A DNA stretch of 64,000 nucleotides from Streptomyces sp. NBC_01460 (GCF_036227405.1 NZ_CP109473.1:8308001-8372000); one strand, 5' to 3'; positions 1-7,604 are shown, counted from the first letter of the stretch. Translations and numbers: made by a program. The notes: generated by a model not told the origin, from the letters alone.

Positions 1-141
1 CTGCGCAACGGAGGACTCAAGCTCTCGCACGCCATCGTCTGCGCCCTGCTGGGATTCCTTCTCGCGAGCACCAGCATGGCTCCGACCATCCACGAAGGGA
101 TCACCGCCACCGCGAACGTCGTCAGCGGCCTGAGGCCCTGA
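1..141 (+). CDS. C-terminal part of a small hydrophobic protein (partial)
   Basis: The first reading frame is open from base 1 and ends in TGA at 139-141, leaving 46 residues with no start inside the window. The residues contain one hydrophobic stretch (about residues 9-26, AIVCALLGFLLASTS), compatible with a single membrane segment, followed by a short polar tail. I do not recognise a named family. Short single-pass proteins of this look occur in actinobacterial plasmids and integrative elements, so this could be the edge of a mobile-element remnant, but no integrase, attachment site or tRNA is visible here. The assignment as a gene rests on codon usage and the clean stop only. Confidence 0.5.
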   Translation: MRNGGLKLSHAIVCALLGFLLASTSMAPTIHEGITATANVVSGLRP

Positions 142-302
142 CACCACGCACCGCCCGGGTGCGGGAGAATGTCGACCGATCGTGGCACAGCGCCGCACGG
201 GACCCGGCCGGGGCGATACCGTCGTCCGAGGGCCCCTGCGCGCGCTTCGTCGACATGGCTTGGACCTCACCGCTCCTCGCCACGCACCTGGAGAACGCAG
301 CA

Positions 303-1052
303 ATGTCCTTCCCGCCCCCCGGACGCCAGTCGGGCGCCGCCCACCACGAGTACTGCAACAACGCCCTGTGCTGCCGCTGCCAGCAGCGCCAGTGGACGAC
401 GAAGTACGGCGACGAACGCCTCTGCGGCCCGTGCGCCGCCTGCTGTCGCGACTGCGGACGGGCTCCCGCACCCCATCTGGACGGGCTCGACGACGGACTC
501 TGCTCGGAGTGCCGGGGCACGTGCGGCCGGTGCCAGCGGACGCTTCCTCCCGGGGGCCCCTGCCCCTGCAGGGAGTGGCGCCAGCGAGCGGGCGGCGACC
601 CGGTCGGATACATCCTTCAGGCCCTTCCGCAACCCCTGGTCCAGGCGCTCGGCCACCGCCACCCGCGCACCGTGCACGATCTGATCCACCAGGAACTCGG
701 CCGTCGCACCCCCGACCAGCTCCTGGAGCGGCTCGAACGCCGGTGGAACGTCCGCTGGTCCCACGCCCTGCACGAGAAGGACGAGGACGGCCGGCGCCGC
801 TGGGCACCGCAGGAGATCGCCGAGGCACTCGTGGGGCCCAGCCACTGCGCGAACCCCCAGTGCGAGGACGGCTACCTGATCACCACCGACACACCGTGCG
901 GCCAGTGTCTGCGTCCCACCCACCGCTTCGTCACGTCGGTGGCCGACCGGACGGCGACCACGGACCACGCCCGCGCGGCGGCGTCACAGATCCGGCGGGC
1001 GCTCGTGGAGGGCCGCTCCACCAAGCCGGGCAAGCGGCGGCCGACGGGCTGA
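303..1052 (+). CDS. Cys-rich zinc-ribbon hypothetical protein
   Basis: 249 residues. The ATG at 303 is preceded by GGAGAAC at 290-296; an in-frame upstream GTG at 159 lacks such a site, so 303 is preferred. The first ~90 residues hold many cysteines arranged in CxxC-type pairs (for example LCCRCQQRQW, LCGPCAACCRDCG, LCSECRGTCGRCQ). Two more pairs lie near residues 185-205 (CANPQCEDG, CGQCLRP), suggesting several treble-clef or zinc-ribbon knuckles, the last one J-domain-like. The middle is helical and charged. No catalytic motif is visible. It follows the partial hydrophobic gene in the same direction, and both could belong to a mobile-element remnant, but this is inference. The function is unknown. 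Confidence 0.7.
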   Translation: MSFPPPGRQSGAAHHEYCNNALCCRCQQRQWTTKYGDERLCGPCAACCRDCGRAPAPHLDGLDDGLCSECRGTCGRCQRTLPPGGPCPCREWRQRAGGDPVGYILQALPQPLVQALGHRHPRTVHDLIHQELGRRTPDQLLERLERRWNVRWSHALHEKDEDGRRRWAPQEIAEALVGPSHCANPQCEDGYLITTDTPCGQCLRPTHRFVTSVADRTATTDHARAAASQIRRALVEGRSTKPGKRRPTG

Positions 1053-1058
1053 GCCGGC

Positions 1059-1673
1059 TCAGCCCCTGTCCAGCGCGCCCCGCACCAGCGCGGCGGCCAG
1101 CACAGCCGGATCCTCGCCCTTCGCCAGCCGGACAAGCCTGTCCGGCTCCGTGGGCAGCCCCAGCCGTTCCGCGCCCTGGAGGGCCTTGGCGTCGAGGTGA
1201 GGAGCCGTCTCCGGCCACACCGTCTGCACCTCGCGCAGGAAGATGTCGGCGCCGGCCGGCCCTATCCCGGGGAAGCGCCGCAGCCCCGCCCGCAGCGTGC
1301 CCGTGTCGCCGTCCGCCTCCCGGCGCAGGCGGCGCAGATCGCCTCCGTACACGTCGAGCAGGAGGAGAGCACCGTCCCCGAGCTGAGTGGCTGTCCGCTC
1401 GTCGTACCGGCGGTAGCCGCCCTCGCCCAGCGCGTCGACACGCTCCTGCCATGGGGCGTCGGCCATACGGCGGGGGGTCCGCAGCCAGTGCGAGAAGAGC
1501 GCCCGCGCCGAGGCCACCGCGATCTCCGCGCGGATCCGTGCGGAGAGCAGGTGGCTCAGGACGAGCAGCTGGTAGAGCGGCTGGGGCGTGTCCCGCAGCC
1601 GGATCCCGGCCTCGTCCGCATACGTGGTGCCGTGCCGCTCCAACAGGTCGTCCAGGGTCCGGCGCGCGCTCAC
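1059..1673 (-). CDS. HhH-GPD-like DNA-glycosylase-related protein
   Basis: 204 residues on the minus strand, resembling the endonuclease III / HhH-GPD superfamily. A helical domain (about residues 15-75, including LLVLSHLLSARIRAEIA) is followed by a helix-hairpin-helix with the signature LRRFPGIGPAGADIFLREV (about residues 120-140). The family excises damaged bases or nicks DNA at such sites. I do not see the Fe-S cysteine cluster of Nth/MutY, so this is a short cluster-less form, and catalytic activity is unproven. The start is a GTG at 1673 that overlaps the stop of the upstream small membrane gene (GTGA), indicating translational coupling. An ATG far upstream in the same frame would read through unrelated sequence and was not used. 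Confidence 0.72.
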   Translation of the reverse strand: MSARRTLDDLLERHGTTYADEAGIRLRDTPQPLYQLLVLSHLLSARIRAEIAVASARALFSHWLRTPRRMADAPWQERVDALGEGGYRRYDERTATQLGDGALLLLDVYGGDLRRLRREADGDTGTLRAGLRRFPGIGPAGADIFLREVQTVWPETAPHLDAKALQGAERLGLPTEPDRLVRLAKGEDPAVLAAALVRGALDRG

Positions 1674-1852
1674 GTGAACCCGAAGATGCGGGCGAGGAAG
1701 AATCCGGCGACCACGAGCGAGCCCAGCAGCACCACGGCTGCCCAGACCCCGGGATGTTCCCAGATCCCTCCGTCGGCGCGCTCGACATGTGCTTCGCTTA
1801 TGCAGCCCTCGGCGGGAGGTGTCTCCCCGGGCGGCGTGAGTGGAATAGCCAT
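1670..1852 (-). CDS. DUF6480-like small membrane protein
   Basis: 60 residues beginning at the ATG at 1852, with a GGGAGG sequence about 12 bases upstream. The N-terminus carries a Pro/Gly/Glu-rich stretch (TPPGETPPAEGCISEA) followed by one predicted membrane helix (about residues 36-57, VWAAVVLLGSLVVAGFFLARI). This arrangement resembles the actinobacterial DUF6480 family of tiny single-pass proteins, whose role is unknown. The stop TGA overlaps the GTG start of the HhH-GPD-like gene, so the two are probably co-translated. A divergent FUSC gene starts about 130 bp upstream, so the intergenic region 1853-1979 probably holds promoters for both directions. The family assignment is from memory of its sequence style. 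Confidence 0.62.
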   Translation of the reverse strand: MAIPLTPPGETPPAEGCISEAHVERADGGIWEHPGVWAAVVLLGSLVVAGFFLARIFGFT

Positions 1853-1979
1853 ACGTCAACCATCCTCCCGGGTGGCCGCTGCCGCGAACGCTTGCCCGAT
1901 GGCGGCACGCGTGCGTCCGTACGGAGTCCGACCGGGCACCGAAGCGCTGCGAACCGGCACTTCGGGGCACCGTCAAGGA

Positions 1980-3218
1980 ATGCCTGCCGTTTCCACGCCC
2001 GAACCCGTCGTCAAGCTCGTCCAGCGCACCACCGAGCCGGCCGCGGTCCAGACGCTCCGGTCCACGGCGGCGGCCGTCATCGCCTTCGTGGTGGCCCAGT
2101 GGGCCCTGCCCGATCCACACCCCTCACCGCTCACCGCGCCCCTCACCGCCCTCCTCGTGGTCCAGGTGACGCTCTACGCCACCCTCACCACCGGGATCCG
2201 CCGCGTGAACGCCGTCGTCGTCGGGGTCCTGATCTCCGGCGGGTTCAGCGCCCTGGTGGGGCTGAGCTGGTGGAGCCTGGGGCTGACGATCTTCACCTCC
2301 CTGCTGATCGGGCGCCTCGTCCGGGTCAACGAGTTCGTGCCCGAGGTGGCGATCAGCGCGATGCTCGTCCTCGGTGTCTCACAGGTCGCCGCGAGCGCCT
2401 GGCTGCGTGTGCTGGAAACACTGATCGGCGCCGGTGTCGGGCTGCTCTTCAACCTCCTGCTGGCGCCGCCCGTCTGGGTCGAGTCGGCCGGCGTCTCCAT
2501 CGGCGGTCTGGGGAAGCGGATGGGGACGATGTTCCGGGCCCTGGGGGAGGAGATCGGCGGCAATCACCCGGTGAGGGAGGCCGCCGCCCGCCTGCACCAG
2601 GCGCGCCGTCTGGACCACGACATCGTGGAGGTCGACGCGTCCCTGCGGCAGGCCGAGGAGAGCCTGATGCTCAACCCTCGCGTCAGGCAGGGGCTGCTCT
2701 CCCGTGTCGTCCTGCGGACCGGCCTCGACACGCTGGAGATCTGCGCCGTGGTGCTGCGTGTCCTGACCCGCACCCTGACCGACCTCGCCAAGGCACGCAC
2801 CGACGAGGCGCTCTTCCCCGAGGACGTGGCCAGGGGCCTCAGGGAGTTGTTCGGCCACATGTCCGATGCCATCGAGGGATTCGCGGTCATGATCACCACG
2901 CCGTTGGCCGAGAGCGGCGAGGAGGCCGAGGAAGCTCTGTCCGACGCGCTCGCCCGCAGTCGCGCGTCGCGCGACCGCGTCGCGGATCTGCTGCTGGAGG
3001 ACGTGCAGGAACACCCCAGGCAGTGGCAGCTGCACGGCGCGCTGCTCGCCGAGGTGGACCGCATCCTCGACGAGCTCGACATCGACAAGCGCACGGAGCG
3101 ACTGGCCGAGGAGCTGGACCGCCGCTCCGCCGAGGCCCACGAACGCCACCCGCGCCTGCGGGCCATGTCGCGCCGGCTCCGCGGCGTGAGGTCGGCACGC
3201 CTGCGGCTCGGCGAGTGA
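1980..3218 (+). CDS. FUSC/aromatic-acid-exporter family membrane protein
   Basis: 412 residues starting at the ATG at 1980 (MPAVSTPEPVV); the ribosome-binding site is weak (GGGG about 13 bases upstream). The first ~165 residues form about six hydrophobic segments (AAVIAFVVAQWAL, LTALLVVQVTLYATL, SWWSLGLTIFTSLL and others). The C-terminal half is a long charged helical region. This is the layout of the FUSC/ArAE (DUF939) family, which in some bacteria exports aromatic acids or fusaric acid; the substrate here is unknown. It converges with the CDGSH gene, whose end lies 7 bp away. A second, two-domain FUSC protein lies at 55002-56837, so the window carries two distinct members. Confidence 0.8.
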   Translation: MPAVSTPEPVVKLVQRTTEPAAVQTLRSTAAAVIAFVVAQWALPDPHPSPLTAPLTALLVVQVTLYATLTTGIRRVNAVVVGVLISGGFSALVGLSWWSLGLTIFTSLLIGRLVRVNEFVPEVAISAMLVLGVSQVAASAWLRVLETLIGAGVGLLFNLLLAPPVWVESAGVSIGGLGKRMGTMFRALGEEIGGNHPVREAAARLHQARRLDHDIVEVDASLRQAEESLMLNPRVRQGLLSRVVLRTGLDTLEICAVVLRVLTRTLTDLAKARTDEALFPEDVARGLRELFGHMSDAIEGFAVMITTPLAESGEEAEEALSDALARSRASRDRVADLLLEDVQEHPRQWQLHGALLAEVDRILDELDIDKRTERLAEELDRRSAEAHERHPRLRAMSRRLRGVRSARLRLGE

Positions 3219-3224
3219 GCGGCG

Positions 3225-3425
3225 TCAGTCCCGTGAACGGCGCCGGTGGCTCGTGTCGCACCACGGGTACATCCGGCTGCGCCGGCACATGCAGATGGCC
3301 ACGACGAACCGGTCGGAGACGGCCACACTGCCGTCCGCGCAGGTCACTTCCACCGGTCCTTCGACGAGCAGCGGACCCTCGTCGCCGAGCGTGACCCGGC
3401 AGGGCTGTTCAGGCTTGCTCGGCAC
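3225..3425 (-). CDS. CDGSH-type iron-sulfur protein
   Basis: 66 residues. The 2Fe-2S binding pattern C-x-C-x(2)-S-x(3)-P-x-C-D-x(2)-H is present at the C-terminus (CMCRRSRMYPWCDTSH, about residues 45-60), giving the three-Cys one-His ligation typical of mitoNEET-like proteins. It probably acts as a small cytosolic electron-transfer or cluster-transfer partner. The start is a GTG at 3425, inside the end of the upstream methyltransferase gene (17-base overlap), and GAGGAA lies upstream within that gene. It is the last gene of a leftward unit after the di-iron oxidase and the HemK2-type methyltransferase. That context suggests it could feed electrons to the oxidase, but this is inference. Confidence 0.88.
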   Translation of the reverse strand: MPSKPEQPCRVTLGDEGPLLVEGPVEVTCADGSVAVSDRFVVAICMCRRSRMYPWCDTSHRRRSRD

Positions 3426-4092
3426 GGATCACCACCAGTTCCTCCGCGGTCTCTCCCCGGTCCACCAGCCCCGTCTCCCGCAGCCAGCTCAGTCTGGAGC
3501 GCAGAACGGGTCCCAGCGGGACCAGGGCCCGGTCACTCACCCGGGCCCGCAGCCCCGCGTCGGCGAGCCTCCGCAGGGTCATTTCGCTGTCGCAGAGGCC
3601 GGAGTGCACGAGCAGGAGGCGGCCACCGGGACGCAGTGCGGCCGGGGCCGTCTCACAGACCCGGTCGAGGATCGCCCGGCCGTCGGATCCCGCCTCCCAG
3701 GCCCGAGCCGCGCCGTGCCCGGGAAGCCGTCCCACGGGCGACGGCACGTACGGCGGGTTGCAGATCACGAGGTCGTAGGACCGGCCCGGCAGCGCCGAGA
3801 ACAGGTCGCTGCGCCGCACGCTGATACGCCGGCGGTGGATCAACGCGTTGAGCCGGGCGGTCATGACGGCCCGGCGTGCGATGTCCACGGCGGTCACCCG
3901 CGCCCCCACGCGCGCCGCGTGCAGGGCGAGCGCTCCGCTGCCGGTGCCGACATCCAGGACCTCGGTGCCCGGCCCGATGTCCTCCCGGTTCAGGGCGGCC
4001 ATGAGCAGGCGGGTGTCGTGCTGGGGCGCGTACACCCCGGGGAGGGTCATCAACCGGGTGGGACGGGTGTCCTGTGCCACGTCTGCTGACAT
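3409..4092 (-). CDS. HemK2/MTQ2-type N5-glutamine or small-molecule methyltransferase
   Basis: 227 residues from the ATG at 4092 with GGGAA upstream. This is a class I Rossmann methyltransferase: motif I is EVLDVGTGSGALALHAA (about residues 43-59), an acidic residue follows motif II (VTAVDIARRA), and the N-methyltransferase signature NPPY (ICNPPYVPSP) lies near residue 112. NPPY occurs in PrmC/HemK enzymes that methylate glutamine amides in release factors, and in other N-methyltransferases. The usual N-terminal helical domain of PrmC is missing, as in the short HemK2/MTQ2 group. It sits between a haem-oxygenase-like di-iron oxidase and a CDGSH protein, so the substrate may be a metabolite or protein of that unit and not release factor. 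This last point is inference. Confidence 0.84.
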   Translation of the reverse strand: MSADVAQDTRPTRLMTLPGVYAPQHDTRLLMAALNREDIGPGTEVLDVGTGSGALALHAARVGARVTAVDIARRAVMTARLNALIHRRRISVRRSDLFSALPGRSYDLVICNPPYVPSPVGRLPGHGAARAWEAGSDGRAILDRVCETAPAALRPGGRLLLVHSGLCDSEMTLRRLADAGLRARVSDRALVPLGPVLRSRLSWLRETGLVDRGETAEELVVIRAEQA

Positions 4093-4137
4093 CTGGGGTT
4101 CCCTTCGATGCTGGTCCGGTGGGTGCGGTCGGGCGGG

Positions 4138-5100
4138 TCAGGACCGCCAGTCCGCCAGCAGCCGGTCTCCGAGCCGGTCCTCGAGGAACGAGGTGGCACC
4201 GATGCCGAACGCGACGTCGTCCGCCAGGGCGGGTTCGTCGTCGAGCAGACCGCCGATCACGTCGCGGCGCACCACCTGTTCGTGGACCGCGTCGGCTTCG
4301 ACGTGCTCGGTGTAGAAGAACTCCGCGGCCGGACCCGCTCCCGTGCGCTTCATGGCGTGGGCGAGACGGCGGGACGCGGGGGAGGAGGTGATCTCGACGG
4401 CGGCGAAATGGCCCACCAGCGCTCCGCGCAGCCTGCGGTGCAGGCCGAACATCGACATCAGGTTCACCAGGGCCAGCATGGACGCGCGGCCGTCGTCCAG
4501 GTAGCGGCCGTACGTGGTGTCGAGGCCCAGATCGGTCATCAGATCGGCGAACAGCTGGGCGTGCACACGGTCCGCGCGTCCCGCGCCGAACTCGTCGTAC
4601 TCGATCGCCGCCATGCCCGCCTTGGCGCGGCCGCTGAGCCGGGGAAGCACCCAGGCGTGCGGGTCGGCCTCCTTGAGGTGGTAGAGCGAACGCTGCATCG
4701 CGTAGTCACGCAGATGGCGCAACTCGCCCCGCTCCTGGAGGAACCAGGAGACACCGGATCCGTGGACGGGTTCCACCAGGAGACCGTCCAGGACCTCGTC
4801 GAGGCCCGAGGCCACCGGGGTATCCCGCCGCAGGGCCGTCAGGAAGCGGTCCTCCAGCGCGGCGCGCACCGCCAGCAGCGGGGGATCCCACTCCAGCTCG
4901 GGGCGTACTCCGGCGAATCCTCGGTAGTGCAGCTCGTAACAGACGTAGAGGGCGAGCTGGAGGTCCTCGCCGTAGGGTTCCGCAGTCCCCGCGGCCCCAG
5001 GATCCGGCAGGGCGCCGTCGCCCCGCAAGTAGTGGGTCACACCTGCGGAGAGCACCCCGCGGGACTGCGGTAGGGAAGGGCCTGTGCGCTGAGCTGACAT
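4138..5100 (-). CDS. Iron-containing redox enzyme, haem-oxygenase-like di-iron oxidase (HDO) family
   Basis: 320 residues from the ATG at 5100, preceded by a near-perfect AGGAGG 8-13 bases upstream (reverse strand). The protein is all-helical and has acidic/His motifs typical of HDO or 'iron-containing redox enzyme' proteins: EYDEFGAGRADRVHAQLF in the middle, then AAVEIT and EHVEADAVHE in the C-terminal third. These probably supply the carboxylate and histidine ligands of a non-haem di-iron site. Family members oxidise amines, fatty acids or amino-acid-derived substrates (UndA, BesC, SznF-type). It is the first gene of a leftward unit with a methyltransferase (45 bp downstream) and a CDGSH protein. 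The substrate is unknown. An open frame continues further upstream, but the strong ribosome-binding site fixes the start. Confidence 0.82.
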   Translation of the reverse strand: MSAQRTGPSLPQSRGVLSAGVTHYLRGDGALPDPGAAGTAEPYGEDLQLALYVCYELHYRGFAGVRPELEWDPPLLAVRAALEDRFLTALRRDTPVASGLDEVLDGLLVEPVHGSGVSWFLQERGELRHLRDYAMQRSLYHLKEADPHAWVLPRLSGRAKAGMAAIEYDEFGAGRADRVHAQLFADLMTDLGLDTTYGRYLDDGRASMLALVNLMSMFGLHRRLRGALVGHFAAVEITSSPASRRLAHAMKRTGAGPAAEFFYTEHVEADAVHEQVVRRDVIGGLLDDEPALADDVAFGIGATSFLEDRLGDRLLADWRS

Positions 5101-5158
5101 GGCGTTCCTCCTGCCCCGGCAAGCCCCGGAGTCACGTGGACAACCGTGATCGACTGTA

Positions 5159-5180
5159 CGCCGGACGGCGGGGTCCGGCG
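5159..5180 (-). terminator. Hairpin downstream of the PHP gene
   Basis: An 8-bp perfect stem CGCCGGAC / GTCCGGCG (5159-5166 with 5173-5180) encloses a 6-base loop. It lies about 30 bases after the stop of the leftward PHP gene and before the start of the di-iron oxidase gene, so it probably ends PHP transcription. There is no T-run, as is common in streptomycetes. Confidence 0.55.
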
Positions 5181-5210
5181 CGTCCTCGCAGGCGCACCCG
5201 GGGAACGGGC

Positions 5211-6230
5211 CTACGCGCGCGCCTTCTCCGTCGTCCAGCGCAGGAGCCGGTCCACGGGCCACGTGGTGACGACCCGCTCGACGGGCACTCCGCACTCCTC
5301 CGCCCGGGCACAGCCGTAGGCCTGCCAGTCCAGCTGACCCGGAGCATGCGCGTCCGTGTCGATGGAGAACAGAGCCCCCGACGCGACGGCCCGGCGGAGG
5401 AGACCGCGCGGCGGATCGAGCCGCTCCGGGCGGCAGTTGATCTCCACCGCCGTGCCCGCCTCGGCGCACGCGGCGAAGACCCGCTCGGCATCGAACTCGG
5501 ACTGAGGCCGTGTCTTCCCGCCGAGGAGCCTTCCCGTGCAGTGCCCCAGGACGTCCGCGTGCGGGCTGCGCACGGCCGCCAGCATCCGCTCCGTCATCGC
5601 GGCCCTGTCCATGCGCAGCTTCGAGTGGACCGAGACGACCACCACGTCGAGTCGTTCCAGCACCTCCGGGTCCTGGTCGAGGGAACCGTCGGCGAGGATG
5701 TCGCACTCGATCCCGGTGAGCAGACGGAAGGGCGCCCACTGCTCGTTGAGCTCCGCCACGAGGGCCAACTGCTCGAGCAGGCGCTCGGTCGAGAGCCCGT
5801 TGGCCACGGTCAGCCTCGGGGAGTGGTCCGTGAGCACCGCCCACTCGTGGCCCAGCTCGATCGCCGTCCGGCCCATCTCGGCGATGGGGCTGCCTCCGTC
5901 GGACCAGTCCGAGTGCAGGTGGCAGTCGCCCCGGAGGGCCGCGAGGAGCGTCTCACCGCCCGAGGCCAACGGTGCCGACGCCTCCGCCTCCAACGACGCG
6001 AGATACGCGGGCGTCGCACCCCCGACGGCCTCACGGATCACCTTGGCCGTCTTGGGCCCGATGCCGCGCACGGTCTCCAGCGAGCCGTGCGCCACCCGAT
6101 CGGCCACCTCCCGGCCGGCCATGCCGCCGATCGTGTCCGCCGCCGTGCGGAAGGCCTTCACCCGGTACGTGGCCGCCTGCGACCGCTCCAGAAGGAACGC
6201 GATCCGCCGCAGGGCCGCTGCCGGATCCAT
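5211..6230 (-). CDS. PHP-domain phosphoesterase with polymerase-X-like N-terminus
   Basis: 339 residues from the ATG at 6230. Residues 1-90 resemble the 8-kDa and helix-hairpin-helix part of family X DNA polymerases (AFLLERSQAATYRVKAF, then TVRGIGPKTAKVIREAV). Residues ~105-335 form a PHP domain with metal-binding histidine and acidic motifs: DCHLHSDWSDG, LTDHSPR, GIECDI, SVHSKL, GHCTGR, DTDAHAPG. PHP domains hydrolyse phosphoesters; in bacterial PolX the PHP domain is a 3'-5' exonuclease or phosphatase. The polymerase palm is absent, so this looks like a PolX with only its DNA-binding head and nuclease tail, perhaps a DNA end-processing enzyme. The start lies 2 bases after the stop of the upstream gene, indicating coupling. 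Confidence 0.86.
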   Translation of the reverse strand: MDPAAALRRIAFLLERSQAATYRVKAFRTAADTIGGMAGREVADRVAHGSLETVRGIGPKTAKVIREAVGGATPAYLASLEAEASAPLASGGETLLAALRGDCHLHSDWSDGGSPIAEMGRTAIELGHEWAVLTDHSPRLTVANGLSTERLLEQLALVAELNEQWAPFRLLTGIECDILADGSLDQDPEVLERLDVVVVSVHSKLRMDRAAMTERMLAAVRSPHADVLGHCTGRLLGGKTRPQSEFDAERVFAACAEAGTAVEINCRPERLDPPRGLLRRAVASGALFSIDTDAHAPGQLDWQAYGCARAEECGVPVERVVTTWPVDRLLRWTTEKARA

Positions 6231-6232
6231 GA

Positions 6233-6676
6233 TCAGGGCCTGGCCGTGTGCTGGGGGTGCCCGTGCGTCCGGCGGGCTTCCTTCATCTCCGCCTCGTAGA
6301 CGTGGCGCCGCCCACCCAGGAGCTCCTGCCGGACCCGCCGCTCGACCTCGACGAACGGCCGGTAGTACGTGTCGTCGTAGGCCTCCACGATCTGGAAGGT
6401 CCACCGGCCGGGGATCACGTTGCGGCCGAGGATCTCCCGCTCCACCAGATCGGCCTGCTCCGTGTGGCCACCCATACGGAGCAGTTCGAGCGCGCGGTCG
6501 AGGGCGAGGTCCGCGCCGCCCGTGAGCTGATGGAACCCGTAGAGCTGCCCCCGGGCGCGCTCCACCGTCTCCAGCGCCTCCGACAGCGCCCCGAGTGCCT
6601 CGACGGTCGTGTCGCCGGCCCCGGGCGGCCGTACGTGGTCTGCGTCAGGCCCATCGGGGCCGCGGCTCTCACTCAT
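6233..6676 (-). CDS. Conserved hypothetical protein upstream of PHP gene
   Basis: 147 residues from the ATG at 6676. After a Pro/Asp-rich N-terminus it is helical (ALGALSEALETVERARGQLYGFHQL, written here in part), with a C-terminal part rich in Tyr, Arg and Glu (IVEAYDDTYYRPFVEVERRVR). I do not recognise a Pfam domain. The stop is 2 bases before the start of the PHP gene, so the two are certainly in one transcript and probably function together. The divergent gvpO gene begins 124 bp away, making 6677-6800 a two-way promoter region. No membrane segment or signal peptide is visible. Function unknown. Confidence 0.72.
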   Translation of the reverse strand: MSESRGPDGPDADHVRPPGAGDTTVEALGALSEALETVERARGQLYGFHQLTGGADLALDRALELLRMGGHTEQADLVEREILGRNVIPGRWTFQIVEAYDDTYYRPFVEVERRVRQELLGGRRHVYEAEMKEARRTHGHPQHTARP

Positions 6677-6800
6677 GTCTACGACTGTGCACAGGTCCCC
6701 GGAGCGGCGTCCCGCCGGAACGCCGAAAGGGTGAGCGGCCTCCCGTCCCGCGCTCCCTCGTCGAGATGCGGCCGAGCCGATCCTGATCAGACTGGGTCCC

Positions 6801-7121
6801 ATGGCAGAGAATCGTCGTGCTCGGACCGGGCACACAGCGAAAACGGCAGCTCCCCGTCCCTCGTCCCGACGCGGCCCCGAGCACGCTGCCCGTGCTGCCT
6901 GCGAAAGCCTGGAAAGGCTGATCTGCCACCCCGCGGAGGGAGTGTCGGCCGTACGGCGGAAGGACGACGGATGGTGCGTCGTCGTCGACGTGCTGGAAGT
7001 GGCCCGCATCCCGGACACCACGAGCCTGCTGGCCTCGTACGAGGTGCAGCTCGACGAGCAGGGCGAGCTCATGGAGTACAGCAGGGTCCGCCGCTACCGG
7101 CGTGGCTCCGCCGACGAATGA
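6801..7121 (+). CDS. gvpO: Gas vesicle protein GvpO
   Basis: 106 residues. The central domain (CESLERLICHPAEGVSAVRR, then WCVVVDVLEVARIPDTTSLLASYEV, quoted in part) and the end (YSRVRRYRRG) match the GvpO family, which accompanies actinobacterial and haloarchaeal gas-vesicle clusters and is thought to assist expression or assembly. The N-terminus is basic and low-complexity (about 35 residues). It opens the cluster, and gvpA follows 30 bp later. No convincing ribosome-binding site precedes the ATG at 6801 (bases CTGGGTCCC), so the message may be leaderless or poorly translated. The upstream region is shared with a divergent gene. Confidence 0.88.
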   Translation: MAENRRARTGHTAKTAAPRPSSRRGPEHAARAACESLERLICHPAEGVSAVRRKDDGWCVVVDVLEVARIPDTTSLLASYEVQLDEQGELMEYSRVRRYRRGSADE

Positions 7122-7151
7122 CCGTTTCGCCCCCACCCGGAAGGACGCTCC

Positions 7152-7601
7152 ATGACCACGACCATGTACGCCGACGAAGTAGCCCCGTGCCCGCCCAGGG
7201 CGGGCACGCTCTACGACGTCCTGGAACTCATCCTCGACCGGGGCATGGTCATCGACATCTTCGTCAGGGTGTCGCTGGTCGGCATCGAGATCCTCAAGAT
7301 AGACGCGCGCATCGTCGTCGCGAGCGTGGACACCTACCTGCGCTTCGCCGAGGCGTGCAACCGGCTCGACCTGGAGCGCGATTCGGGCAGCACCACCATC
7401 CCCGAACTGCTCGGCGGAGGTGTCGCCAAGTCGGTCGGCAAGCGCAAGGTGCGCAAGGCGGCGGAGTCCGTCGGGGACACCGTCCGCAAGGCGGTGGGCA
7501 GCGGTGACGACGACGAGGACGACGAGCAGGAGGAGCGTCCGAAGAAGCGCCGGGCACCGGCGCGCGACGGTTCGAGCCGGCGCCGACGCGTGGAGGCGTG
7601 A
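7152..7601 (+). CDS. gvpA: Gas vesicle shell protein GvpA with long charged C-terminal tail
   Basis: 149 residues, with GGAAGG at 7140-7145 before the ATG at 7152. Residues ~18-72 are the GvpA fold: LYDVLELILDRGMVIDIFV, a beta segment VSLVGIEILKIDARIVVAS and the helix VDTYLRFAEACNRL. GvpA monomers assemble edge-to-edge into the gas-permeable ribbed shell. Classic GvpA proteins are about 70 residues; this one has an additional ~75 residues rich in Lys/Arg and Asp/Glu (SVGKRKVRKAAESVGDTVRK, a DDDEDDEQEE run, then an Arg-rich end). Such an extension is known for streptomycete GvpA, but it would crowd the shell surface. gvpF starts three bases after its stop. Confidence 0.93.
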   Translation: MTTTMYADEVAPCPPRAGTLYDVLELILDRGMVIDIFVRVSLVGIEILKIDARIVVASVDTYLRFAEACNRLDLERDSGSTTIPELLGGGVAKSVGKRKVRKAAESVGDTVRKAVGSGDDDEDDEQEERPKKRRAPARDGSSRRRRVEA

Positions 7602-7604
7602 GCC

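Noticed and set aside
182..3394. 1070-codon plus-strand reading frame at the left end
   Set aside because: It crosses several well-supported genes on both strands and is Arg/Pro-rich without domains; a GC-driven open frame.
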